Source: JBAXQQ01 sp037131695 | GTDB lineage: Bacteria; Armatimonadota; Hebobacteria; CAIYQO01 | Direction of reading: 5' to 3' | DNA: 64,000 bases | Assembly: GCA_964638715.1 (NCBI GenBank) | Contig: CAZWZF010000016.1 | Location: 1 to 64,000 of the forward strand | Shown: positions 55,231 to 64,000 of the stretch, one piece after another | Layout: each line of letters opens with the position of its first letter | Position numbering within the stretch: the first letter of the stretch is position 1 | The notes under the pieces: generated by a model | What the model was told of the DNA's origin: nothing | Databases searched by the model: none | Seen by the model: the letters and a program-made list of their open reading frames with translations, nothing else | Position numbers and translations under genes: made by a program

Positions 55231-58131
55231 TTACATGTGTATCTGATTATAATTCAACAGGTTGTCAGCAACTGGCAGTTTCGGTATGCGCGGTCGGTAT
55301 GACAGCCAGGTTGCGCCGGTGGCCTGGTCGGTCTCGGTATCATAACATACTGGCCGCGACAAGGTGGCGTCGTAATGATATTCAACGCCCATACGCCGGT
55401 TAAGCCATCGCCATGCATTCTGGTCCCAGTCTGATGCCATTGCGCTGGGATTAAACATTGCCGGCTTTTTGCCATCAATTGAATAATATGAATAATTTGA
55501 TCCGCGCCAATGACTCATCCAGCTATCTTCATCTTCCGGCGGGGCAGGACGATTCTCTACAATCGCGCCATTTAAAATAAATCTCACATCCATAGGCTCA
55601 TGATATCTTGGGAATGGCGGTTTCATATCAGCAATTTGCAGGTCCGTCGACTCGTTATAATAGTGTCCGGGAATGACGAACCAATTTCCCCGCTGGGCAT
55701 ATACCAATGCGTCAATCTGCATATCCTGACCGGTTACCAGCATGCCGGAACCGAGGAAATTATTTTCAACATTGCTGGTTTCATTGTTCCCGGCACCAAG
55801 AATGTAGGCAGCCTGTGCGGTATTATCAACGGTAAGCACGGCGGTATTATCAGCACCGTAACCGATTACCGGCATAAGAGAAGTATATTTTAAAGAGTCA
55901 TCTACCCGCCACGATGCCGGCAATAACGGGGTATTATTAAATGCTTTTGTTGTGAGAGTCAGTAAAGTATTTGTGTTGTTCCATTTAAATGCCTGGTTAT
56001 TCACCATCATTTTCACAACAGAATTTATTTTCGCGACATTAGTATTATCATAACCATGACGCAATAACATTCGCAAGCTTTGATTAACTTTTCCAGCGGT
56101 ATTGAATGTCACCGTCGCGGTATCTGCTGCTGCTAATGAATTTACCTTTTCTTTATTGCCATCCTTCAATGTGGCACTGCCGGACAAAACTGGCGGGGTG
56201 AACATTGCCGGTGTCGGATTAAAACAGACATTGTCTAATGCGAAAAGCGCAAGTTTGCTGTCATAAGGTGTGCCGGATACGATTGTCGTTTTGGTATTCG
56301 CGGTAATATCCGATACATATTGTTCCTGGCGTGAAGCCGGGTTAAGCAAATTGCTTTGAATATAAATGGTACCGCCACTGACAATGCTAAGATCAAATCG
56401 GCGATTGTAATCATTAATATAATATGTCGTGGCAGTATTATTTTTAAAACCACCCCAGGCCTGCTGATTTGGATAATCAGTCAAAGGCAAAGGTTTTTTA
56501 CTGCGAATATCAAAGGCTATTGATGAAGGCAAACCGCCTTCTCTGCCTAAATCACTGACATTTGCAGGGTCGGGTGCTATGCGTTCATTTATTACTTTAA
56601 CATTGCCTTCCGCAAAAATAATTCCGTTTTTCGGGTAAGACATCTCTACCCAATAAAATGTATCGCCATCAGAATCAACATCTGTTTGCGCTGTTAAATC
56701 AACACCTTTTGTATCTTTAAATGGTTTATCATATCTTCTTAATTCAAGCCGTGGGATATCAACTATATTACCTGTAGCGTCATATTTCCAATCGCGTAAT
56801 ATTATAGTGACTGCGCGCGGCTTAACTGTTGAAGTAATATCTGAGCCTGGTTTATCCGGTCGATAAATGCCATTCTTCCAATATGTCAGTCTTTCCGGGT
56901 GCATCCAATCATTTCTCAGCGAATCAATATCGCCGCCAAATTGGATGTCATTGCGATTATCGATATAAATACCATCGCCATACCCTAAATCACCGGTATT
57001 CACCCCCGAAGTCCAGGTGCCGCTATCCCTGGTAAGGCGTCGGTACCTGTCTGCGGCATAACCAGAGCCGATTTCATTTATCTTCGGAGCATTTATTTTA
57101 GGTACGGTTTTATCATTATCCGGCGTCCTGATGAATGCGACCGTTGACGCACTTACCCGGTTGGCATCAGATTTAATTTCATTTGGACTCTGAATATTCA
57201 ACATCACAGACGCGGTCGCTTCGCCATAATCATTTAATGATCTGGTCGAAATCATCTGGTCGTTACGCTGGACAGCATATTTTGACTTGTAATTCTGTGC
57301 GTCGGTACCAGACGGGTCAAGCAGGTAAAACCACCCACCGCCCAACTGCAGATCTCCCTGCGCGTAAATAGGCCCTTCATAAACCGGTCGATAATAGAAT
57401 GATGATATTGAAACATTGTAATACGAAGTAGTATTGTTGAAGTCAATATTAATTGGCGAACTGGTAATGGTTGTTAAAAATGTATCTGCGGTATTTTGAA
57501 TCCCTGGAATCGCCGGATTATTAAGCATAAGCCCACTGCCCAATACCATCGGGTCGCTGCTGCCGTCAATATTCGTCAGCCAGATCAGGTTATCTGTTAA
57601 TCCTATTGGTATCATTGCCGCTATCGAACGGCGCAAGAAACGCTGCGGATTCTGGAATCCTTTCAAATAAGCCTGGTATTCGTCCGTACCAGCTGTGGCT
57701 TCCATCCCCGGATCTGGCGGGTTTTGCAATGCCAGCGCTGAATCTACCGAAATTTTAATATAGCTGTCAGAGATATTCTGACCGAACGGATTATTGTTAT
57801 CAATAGTTGCCTGCGGTCCATAAGTGACGGTGAGTTTGTAAAAGCCTTTGTCGTAACGAATCCATCCCACATTATTTGGATCCGGCCCGTCATCAGGACG
57901 CCAATCTGCGCCGGCAGAACTGAAGCGCAATTGATTTCTGGCAAGATCAAGCCCGGCACGGGTTATTTCATCCAACTGTCTCTTATCATTCTGGCGGGCA
58001 GACTGTACCAATGACGCATTGATGAGAGATACAAAATATCCGCCTAAACCAACCAGTAAAAACAGGACTATTACAGCAATAATTAATGCCTGACCTTGAT
58101 GTTTCATATATTTATCTCTGCTTATTATCAT
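55231..58131 (-). CDS. PilX-like minor pilus assembly protein, enlarged
   Basis: 966 residues from the ATG at 58131, preceded by AGGTGA. The N terminus has HQGQALIIAVIVLFLLVGLGG then SARQNDKRQLDEITRAGLDLA, the pattern of PilX-type proteins: a hydrophobic helix without the canonical GFxxxE and then a helical SxxxxDxxxAxxAGxxxA stretch. The remaining 880 residues are beta-rich (Asn, Asp, Tyr) and unknown. Known PilX is about 200 residues. The frame also opens with GTG overlapping the upstream stop. Third in the V-W-X order. Confidence 0.75.
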   Translation of the reverse strand: MIISRDKYMKHQGQALIIAVIVLFLLVGLGGYFVSLINASLVQSARQNDKRQLDEITRAGLDLARNQLRFSSAGADWRPDDGPDPNNVGWIRYDKGFYKLTVTYGPQATIDNNNPFGQNISDSYIKISVDSALALQNPPDPGMEATAGTDEYQAYLKGFQNPQRFLRRSIAAMIPIGLTDNLIWLTNIDGSSDPMVLGSGLMLNNPAIPGIQNTADTFLTTITSSPINIDFNNTTSYYNVSISSFYYRPVYEGPIYAQGDLQLGGGWFYLLDPSGTDAQNYKSKYAVQRNDQMISTRSLNDYGEATASVMLNIQSPNEIKSDANRVSASTVAFIRTPDNDKTVPKINAPKINEIGSGYAADRYRRLTRDSGTWTSGVNTGDLGYGDGIYIDNRNDIQFGGDIDSLRNDWMHPERLTYWKNGIYRPDKPGSDITSTVKPRAVTIILRDWKYDATGNIVDIPRLELRRYDKPFKDTKGVDLTAQTDVDSDGDTFYWVEMSYPKNGIIFAEGNVKVINERIAPDPANVSDLGREGGLPSSIAFDIRSKKPLPLTDYPNQQAWGGFKNNTATTYYINDYNRRFDLSIVSGGTIYIQSNLLNPASRQEQYVSDITANTKTTIVSGTPYDSKLALFALDNVCFNPTPAMFTPPVLSGSATLKDGNKEKVNSLAAADTATVTFNTAGKVNQSLRMLLRHGYDNTNVAKINSVVKMMVNNQAFKWNNTNTLLTLTTKAFNNTPLLPASWRVDDSLKYTSLMPVIGYGADNTAVLTVDNTAQAAYILGAGNNETSNVENNFLGSGMLVTGQDMQIDALVYAQRGNWFVIPGHYYNESTDLQIADMKPPFPRYHEPMDVRFILNGAIVENRPAPPEDEDSWMSHWRGSNYSYYSIDGKKPAMFNPSAMASDWDQNAWRWLNRRMGVEYHYDATLSRPVCYDTETDQATGATWLSYRPRIPKLPVADNLLNYNQIHM

Positions 58132-58136
58132 ACAAA

Positions 58137-59855
58137 TCACCTGCTTTCCAACGCACGGCGAACGGCGTTTTTCGCTTCAAGCCGTATGGCGACTGAATAG
58201 TCCTGCCGCGACTGCTCGGGTGAACGCGCGGCGGTATCTTGCCGTGCTAATGTCAGGGTCACATCAATCTGCCCCTTGGTTGAATAACTTGCCGTCGCCA
58301 CATCATCTGGCTGCAAATCACAAATATAATACAATGGTTGAATTGCTTTGCCTGCTTTTGGCTCTGGATACCATATTTCAACGTTGCCGCTTAATGTTGA
58401 CCCATCGCGCTTTTTGCCAAATGTTATAGCGCGGGAATTCTTTTTATACTTATCGGCAGCAGTTGCTGTTAAAGTATATTCATCTTTCCCCAATGTTACA
58501 GGGTTTTTAACGTAAACAAATGTCTCTTTAGATGCAGCATTTGCTCCGTCCCATACTACTATTTTATACGGCGGAGTTGCTAAATAGGTTCCATTATCAT
58601 CCCAACCGGTAGGAACTGGCAGGAAACCTGTCGACATATCAATCTTGGTCGGTGCCATCGGCTGGTTAAATACAACCTTGCCGGCTAAGCGCTGCGCATC
58701 AATATCGTCTTTTGTCCAAATCGGGTATCCTGTTGCCCATGTCGATAATTTAATATTGAAATCATCCCGTTCCATTGGCGGATAATCCATAAAATGACGT
58801 TCTAAAACGATAGAATAAGTTTTGGCAGTATCTATAGCAGTACCATAGCACAACATGCCGTTTTTATCATAAATCTTAATTTTATACCCAAAGGGATTAG
58901 TGTTTATCGGATAGAAAGGAGTTATCGATTTCATAATTGAAAAGAATGGTGCTGTGTAATCCTTTGCGATCATTTTATCGGTATCCGCGGAGTTTACACC
59001 ATATAATTTCATAAAAGATGGCTTGTCTATAGTATACCATCCCGACCATGCGCTGGCTGCCCATTCATCCAACAACTGGTTTCTGGCTGCCCACAAACCG
59101 TTGCGGGAAAAAAGTACTCCGGGTTTAACTTCGCCTGTCGAATCTTTATCCATAGTCAAAGTTTCATTATTAATTCGCACCGGGTTAGCCACAAATGCCG
59201 GAATATCCCACATTGCGCCATACGGGGTGATAGCCTGGAGGTCATTTCTATACATTCGCTCTATCACTGTCCGGTTTTTCATTCCATTTGCCAATGCCAC
59301 ATAATTCGCGGTATCCAATGGTGCCGAATAATTCCACACTTCGGCAGAATTGGCTGACCAGTCAAACGATGTCGGCAGGTTATATTGCGCGATAATAAAC
59401 GGGTTTCTCGGTTCTGTGCCGCTCTTCTCTGACAAGTGAAAAGGAGCATACCTATCTTTATACCGGGGTAAAGTGCCATCTACATAGTCAGGCTGCAGCA
59501 AAGTCCATTTAGCCGGCGGGGTTTGCCCACCCCAATACCACGGAAAATCGAGAATGCGCAGATACCGGTGCATGGTCTGACCAGTTACAACACCAGATGT
59601 AGGGTCTGTGGTATCTTTTAAATAAGTTATCCCTTCTCCGGTGACGGGGAAATCAAATATAACCGAAGCTTCTTCGATATCAGATTTAATATTATCAATA
59701 GCTTTTAAAGCTGCGGTTTTCGCTTCAGAAATGGCTTTTGCTTTTTTTACATATCCCAGGGAAGACATTAAAGGCACGGTGAGCAGCGTCATGACGACTG
59801 CGAGAACCGCCACTGTAACCAATATCTCAACTAATGTAAAAGCGTGCCTTCTCAT
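58137..59855 (-). CDS. PilW-like minor pseudopilin, enlarged
   Basis: 572 residues from the ATG at 59855, fixed by AAAGGTGAG upstream. Prepilin signal RRHAFTLVEILVTVAVLAVV: the residue before the cleavage site is Ala rather than Gly, which some prepilin peptidases accept. The helix is followed by the helical segment KAISEAKTAALKAIDNIKSD, then a long mature domain with DFPWYWGG and beta-rich sequence, not recognised. Known PilW is about 270 residues. It lies 12 bp after the PilV-like gene and overlaps or touches the PilX-like gene. Confidence 0.75.
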   Translation of the reverse strand: MRRHAFTLVEILVTVAVLAVVMTLLTVPLMSSLGYVKKAKAISEAKTAALKAIDNIKSDIEEASVIFDFPVTGEGITYLKDTTDPTSGVVTGQTMHRYLRILDFPWYWGGQTPPAKWTLLQPDYVDGTLPRYKDRYAPFHLSEKSGTEPRNPFIIAQYNLPTSFDWSANSAEVWNYSAPLDTANYVALANGMKNRTVIERMYRNDLQAITPYGAMWDIPAFVANPVRINNETLTMDKDSTGEVKPGVLFSRNGLWAARNQLLDEWAASAWSGWYTIDKPSFMKLYGVNSADTDKMIAKDYTAPFFSIMKSITPFYPINTNPFGYKIKIYDKNGMLCYGTAIDTAKTYSIVLERHFMDYPPMERDDFNIKLSTWATGYPIWTKDDIDAQRLAGKVVFNQPMAPTKIDMSTGFLPVPTGWDDNGTYLATPPYKIVVWDGANAASKETFVYVKNPVTLGKDEYTLTATAADKYKKNSRAITFGKKRDGSTLSGNVEIWYPEPKAGKAIQPLYYICDLQPDDVATASYSTKGQIDVTLTLARQDTAARSPEQSRQDYSVAIRLEAKNAVRRALESR

Positions 59856-59866
59856 TATCTCACCTT

Positions 59867-62383
59867 TTATCGCGCTGATTCCGGCAAAACGATATCTACA
59901 GACTTGCTGATCCACCGTTCGCTGAGTGTCCGGGAAGTAGGTGGTTCTGTTTTGCCGTCAACCTCGTAAGCCACACCGCTTCTTTCCTGTATCCATAAAG
60001 CCCGTACCGTAACAGACATTCCCCGAACGGAAATTGTACTGCCGGCTTTGTAATTCTTGCGCAGAATTATTTTGCTTGCGCCGGTTGTGCTGTCTGGTAC
60101 CGGCACCACGTGAACCTCGCCATGTATTTCATTTATCGCCGATGTTACTGACGATGTTACCACTATTGGCATTAACAAATCATCTTTCACTACTGTTATC
60201 GCGGGAGTAGATGTGAAAGTTACTTTATTTCCAGGACCGATAGAGGTTAATTTAACAATTATTCGATTATCAGGTAATGTCGGTTTAGCATATTCATAAT
60301 TATCTACAGTATTTAAATTTCGAATCGAAGAAACGTTACCACTATTATTTTTCTTAAATGTACAAAGTGCCATTGACAATGGATTTGGTGTTACAAATAC
60401 ACTGCCATTAGAAACAGTTAAAGCTGTGGTAATTGTGAATTGTGTGCCAGATGTTACCGATGCCACGACTCTAATTGGACGTTTCGTGGTATCAACAGTA
60501 TCAATTAATTGAATCTGCATACCAGCTTTTATACTGGAAGTATCATCTACGGTAATCGTTGTGCCATTAGTTACAGCAGCGGTTGCTGTCGCTAATGCAA
60601 ATGAATTATTGGTTACATCTTCTGTCTGATAATCAATCGCCAACGATGCACCGGCATATACACCAGGAACATAAATAATATTTGGCGTTGCCGCATTATA
60701 CCTATTCCAACCAAGGGAAACCGCTGCGGTTGGGGTTGTGCTTTGCGACCAGAATTGCGCCGGTGGACGGGTAATTTGCAGGGTCCAATCACGAGTAGCT
60801 CGATAATAAACCCGCAAGGTGCGGCCGCGCAGATTTTGCCATGATTTCTTATCAGTTGCCAGTCCAGAGCCTACCCGCAGTGTCCCTTTTTCTGCCTGAG
60901 TCATATCAATCAATTTCAACTGGTCGGTACGAGCAACTGCGTCACGCATCGGCGACGTCCAATTAGATGGATTATATGAAGTCGGTACTAATTTATAAGT
61001 CTGCATTGATTGCCAACCGGAGTCATAACCCGGTCCCAAATCAGAAACTGGAGTTAAGGCTTTGTTATAATCCTCAACAAAATGGTTGGGATCGTATACT
61101 ATCTCGTATGCCTGCCCGGTTTGCATATCTACCATCGCCATAACAGTATTATTCTGCACTACAGACGCGGAATTAGTGGCTGCCAGATTCAATGGAGTAA
61201 ACAAACCCCATGGCGCCGGTTCACGCGGGTAGTTTGGCTTTCCAGCTATCTTCGGGTTTTGCACCGCCAATTTCAAATATCCATTGTTATTGACCGTAAC
61301 ATCCTCGTGTAAGATTCCCCAGTCAGCGACTTGATAATCCATCTTTACTGATTTACCAGTATCAGACCGACTGAAATATATGTTGCCAAATAACAGGTTA
61401 GTCTGCGGGTCAGGTGGCTCAAAAGTATATTTACCACTGGTTAATATGGTGGGAGTTGTGCGATAATCTTTAAAACTAACATATGTATAAGCACGGTTAA
61501 ACTGTTCGCTGCCGGGAATTATTACAGAACCGGCAATATATCCAGGTAGAGTTTTTAAATTCAAAGTAGTTGTTCCCGCAATAACAGTAGCAACAGCAGG
61601 AGAAATTGTGCCGTCTCCTACTGGATATTGCCTGATAGTTGTGCCTGACATAACTAAAAAAGTTATGCGTATTTTCCGGTCAAAAGACTCAGACGCAAAC
61701 GTTACTACGCCGGTACTGTAATCAATCATGTAATTAAGTTTACCGCTATCCAGCAAATCAGACGTATCTACCCGGGTATATCGCAAGTCATATATCGTCA
61801 CCGGTTCTGCTGAATATTTATTGTTCAAGCTGTCCCAGTCTGCATTTGGCACTAATGGTGAAAAGACCGGGGTATATTTTTGTACAAAAAATTCACCGGA
61901 TGTGCTGGTAACAGAAACTGTTTCTGCTGGTACTTTAATTTTTTCGCCAACTACCCATCGCATAACCCGCGCTGCCTGTGGCTGCCATAATGGCCATTGC
62001 GCACTGGGTGTTTTCAACATGTGTTTTTGTAGCCAATTATATCGCGATGTTGCCGCGGGGATAGGGGCTGCATTATTTATATAATCAACTGCATTTATAT
62101 CGCTAAAAAACGTTCCTACTTCATTGTTTGGCAAACTGTATGAAGTATCAACCGGCATAATAGCATCTGGCACGCTGTCTGGATTTTTCAACAAATCATC
62201 TGCATATTTCTGTACTAATTTTGACGCGACATCATCATCCTGCGACTTTTTAAATGACGCAAAACCCGGCGGGAAAATGTATAAAGCGGCAACAACGCCA
62301 ACAAGCAATATCGCCACCGCCACCAGCACCTCTACAAGGCTGAAGCCGCGTTTTCTATTGCCTATCACTTTTGCCATCATCAT
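59867..62383 (-). CDS. PilV-like minor pseudopilin, enlarged
   Basis: 838 residues from the first of three ATGs at 62383, preceded by AAAGG. Prepilin signal RKRGFSLVEVLVAVAILLVGVVAAL: cleavage after Gly, Glu at +5, and the IGxxA-type ending typical of PilV. The mature domain is unknown and beta-rich, with a VDDTSSIKAGMQIQLIDT module like those in the giant propeller protein. Known PilV is about 150-180 residues. The frame continues 38 codons upstream over the previous gene, but that part lacks support. Confidence 0.78.
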   Translation of the reverse strand: MMMAKVIGNRKRGFSLVEVLVAVAILLVGVVAALYIFPPGFASFKKSQDDDVASKLVQKYADDLLKNPDSVPDAIMPVDTSYSLPNNEVGTFFSDINAVDYINNAAPIPAATSRYNWLQKHMLKTPSAQWPLWQPQAARVMRWVVGEKIKVPAETVSVTSTSGEFFVQKYTPVFSPLVPNADWDSLNNKYSAEPVTIYDLRYTRVDTSDLLDSGKLNYMIDYSTGVVTFASESFDRKIRITFLVMSGTTIRQYPVGDGTISPAVATVIAGTTTLNLKTLPGYIAGSVIIPGSEQFNRAYTYVSFKDYRTTPTILTSGKYTFEPPDPQTNLLFGNIYFSRSDTGKSVKMDYQVADWGILHEDVTVNNNGYLKLAVQNPKIAGKPNYPREPAPWGLFTPLNLAATNSASVVQNNTVMAMVDMQTGQAYEIVYDPNHFVEDYNKALTPVSDLGPGYDSGWQSMQTYKLVPTSYNPSNWTSPMRDAVARTDQLKLIDMTQAEKGTLRVGSGLATDKKSWQNLRGRTLRVYYRATRDWTLQITRPPAQFWSQSTTPTAAVSLGWNRYNAATPNIIYVPGVYAGASLAIDYQTEDVTNNSFALATATAAVTNGTTITVDDTSSIKAGMQIQLIDTVDTTKRPIRVVASVTSGTQFTITTALTVSNGSVFVTPNPLSMALCTFKKNNSGNVSSIRNLNTVDNYEYAKPTLPDNRIIVKLTSIGPGNKVTFTSTPAITVVKDDLLMPIVVTSSVTSAINEIHGEVHVVPVPDSTTGASKIILRKNYKAGSTISVRGMSVTVRALWIQERSGVAYEVDGKTEPPTSRTLSERWISKSVDIVLPESAR

Positions 62384-62388
62384 TTTCG

Positions 62389-64000
62389 TTACCTTTGTTC
62401 TGCGCTGGAAGTCAGGAAAGTTGGCAGCCAGTAATATTTTCCAACTGTCGATTTTACTATTTGCGGCGCAACTGAGCCGGACGAACCATCCAGCCATAAT
62501 ACTACATCGCGCTGATTTTTATATTCCGCCATTTTATCATCCGCCAACTTATCACTGGTGACACCAGCAATCGATGTTCCTACCGGCTGTCCATCTGGCG
62601 TTATATATGTTTTTCCATCTGTTGCCAGGAATGTATTTGCCTCGGTGTTAAAATAATACTGGCCTGGTGATGGCAAGGTACCACGATGTTGGAAGCACCA
62701 GTTTATTACTGTATCTGCCGGCGGGTTTGGATCGACTAATTGCCGTCTTATATGCAGTGCTCCGTAACCAAGTGCATTATCAAAAGCGGTTATTTCATTG
62801 ATATACTGGTCAAAATTATATGTAAAGTCGTATTTGTTATACCCGGCATGCAGCGGATCATACGGTCTGCGTGTGTCTAAATCATTAACCTGCAGTTTAT
62901 TTATCTGCAATGTCCGGTCAATCCGGTCATTTTTTATATCAGTCGGGCAATGTAAATAATTTAATGAACGCGAATAAATCCCCTCGTCTTTCAGGTATTT
63001 ATAATACAGATATGATAACCCGTAATTCTCAAAAGTATAATTTTTTGACACGAAATGTAAGTTGCGCCTTTCATCTTCAGTCATATATGAATATGTTGTG
63101 AGATGATAAATTCCGCTACCGGGGTCAATAACAGAGTTATTGGCAAATGTTTGCACTACCGGGTTGTCAAATGTAACCGTCGGCGGGAATGCAGTGGGAT
63201 TAACGTTGATAATACGTGCATTTGCCGTAATTGACGGGGTTACAGCATCACGAATAGTTACCAGGCAAGGTGTATCAAATGGCATAAGAGTGGTAACCGC
63301 AACTGTTGTCGTCCCGGCATTCAATGCCTGGCTTAATCGTGCTGTCAGGCGCGGCCGCCAGTCATACCAGGTGCATGTACCAGCAGCATCAGTGTCAAAC
63401 GGCGCTTCCACAGTAATAAATGTCCAATTATCGCCGGCATAATGTCCACATGCATCGTCGAACCTTACAGATAACCCATTGCTGAGTGGCAGTGCTGTAT
63501 TGGCTTGTATAGTGACAGGTCCGCCGGTTTCCAAAATATTGCCGGGATTTTTGCTATCTGCTGCGCTCCATGTATAAGTGTTAGGGGTTGTAGGTGCTGT
63601 ACTGGTGGAGCCTGTTTGAATAGTAATCGTATATTTCAATTGAATTATTCCATTTTTAGCGTGAGGATTACTGAAAGCCCCACCCAATCTCATATTGTCA
63701 TCCACAAAAGTGTAGAAACTCCAACTTTCACCGATTGTAAAACTTACGCCAGTGAATTGAACCTTTACCGTATCAAATAAGGCTTGGACACCGAAATTCA
63801 CTGTTCCCGATCCTGATGAACCATTAGTGCTATTCCAATTATATTGATATGGCAAAAATGGAAACGTTACTGTAGGTCCACTCACTATCGTCACAGTAAC
63901 TTTGTATTGCTGCCTGAGAGTGCTGCGCGGATAACATAATAACTTAAAAGTGCCTGTAGTAGGATTCATCGGAGGTATGGGTATCGCTGCAAATTGCGGC
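62389..64000 (-). CDS. Partial protein, first visible gene of the pilin-like operon
   Basis: At least 537 residues; the frame is open to the window edge (P-Q-F-A-A-I precede the first internal Met), so the true start lies outside. The visible part is beta-rich with two repeated segments (TVTIVSGPTVTFPFL near the N-terminal end, and YTITIQTGSTSTAP). A module AGTTTVAVTTLMPFDTPC resembles the DxxxIxxGD modules of the downstream proteins. Its stop is five bases before the PilV-like start. Possibly a further pilus-tip or surface component. No family recognised. Confidence 0.65.
   Translation of the reverse strand, partial: PQFAAIPIPPMNPTTGTFKLLCYPRSTLRQQYKVTVTIVSGPTVTFPFLPYQYNWNSTNGSSGSGTVNFGVQALFDTVKVQFTGVSFTIGESWSFYTFVDDNMRLGGAFSNPHAKNGIIQLKYTITIQTGSTSTAPTTPNTYTWSAADSKNPGNILETGGPVTIQANTALPLSNGLSVRFDDACGHYAGDNWTFITVEAPFDTDAAGTCTWYDWRPRLTARLSQALNAGTTTVAVTTLMPFDTPCLVTIRDAVTPSITANARIINVNPTAFPPTVTFDNPVVQTFANNSVIDPGSGIYHLTTYSYMTEDERRNLHFVSKNYTFENYGLSYLYYKYLKDEGIYSRSLNYLHCPTDIKNDRIDRTLQINKLQVNDLDTRRPYDPLHAGYNKYDFTYNFDQYINEITAFDNALGYGALHIRRQLVDPNPPADTVINWCFQHRGTLPSPGQYYFNTEANTFLATDGKTYITPDGQPVGTSIAGVTSDKLADDKMAEYKNQRDVVLWLDGSSGSVAPQIVKSTVGKYYWLPTFLTSSAEQR

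Noticed and set aside
62383..62497. 38-codon N-terminal extension of the PilV-like protein
   Set aside because: Runs over the upstream gene and puts the prepilin signal internal; the ATG triplet with AAAGG fits better.

Overview
The window most likely comes from a bacterium of the PVC group, Lentisphaerota-like. The reasons are indirect. It carries several GH42/GH2 beta-galactosidases, an orphan glycyl radical enzyme, an FAD-dependent oxidoreductase with a C-terminal sandwich domain, an MtaA/UroD-like protein, H-X-D-G-type pseudopilins, and many secreted proteins of unknown family. GC content is moderate except for one clearly AT-rich stretch. No rRNA, tRNA, CRISPR array or transposase was seen.

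0-12 kb is a carbohydrate and anaerobic radical-enzyme region: a glycyl radical enzyme of the C-x-E (eliminase-like) type, its probable activase about 3.5 kb away, a GH42 and a GH2 beta-galactosidase, a RidA/chorismatase-like protein and a thioredoxin-fold protein. 12-18.5 kb, on the plus strand, holds a MATE transporter, then a tightly packed lemA / M48 protease / CBM9-like lipoprotein / metallophosphoesterase / mutL run. 18.6-35.9 kb, on the minus strand, mixes unknown secreted proteins, an HPt plus response-regulator-GGDEF pair, rsmA coupled to a second GH42, an esterase-like protein without its serine, a pseudopilin, murD, dxr, an FAD oxidoreductase and a UroD-like protein.

36-42 kb is AT-rich and looks like an acquired defence island. 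It holds a VapBC toxin-antitoxin pair with an operator laid over its promoter, and then a candidate retron. The retron consists of a consensus promoter, a structured leader RNA of about 345 nt, a 74-residue basic and membrane-type protein, a hairpin, and a 312-residue reverse transcriptase with retron hallmarks. Unknown membrane proteins and an Mrr-type endonuclease follow. An 18-bp direct repeat brackets VapBC plus the reverse transcriptase unit. The retron and its small protein are the most promising candidate for an undescribed system.

42-44 kb holds ribosomal protein bTHX, ribBA with a tandem duplication of its 3' end, and a GxxExxY gene lying between palindromic repeats. 44-64 kb is one minus-strand operon that runs off the window. 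Its order is a partial unknown gene, PilV-like, PilW-like, PilX-like, a 1214-residue secreted protein and a 2449-residue beta-propeller-rich secreted protein. The order matches a minor-pilin/PilY1 operon, but every protein is several-fold enlarged, which suggests a specialised pilus-tip or secretion complex.

At least three families of palindromic intergenic repeats are scattered through the window. Most starts were chosen from visible Shine-Dalgarno sequences and several are shorter than the longest open frame.
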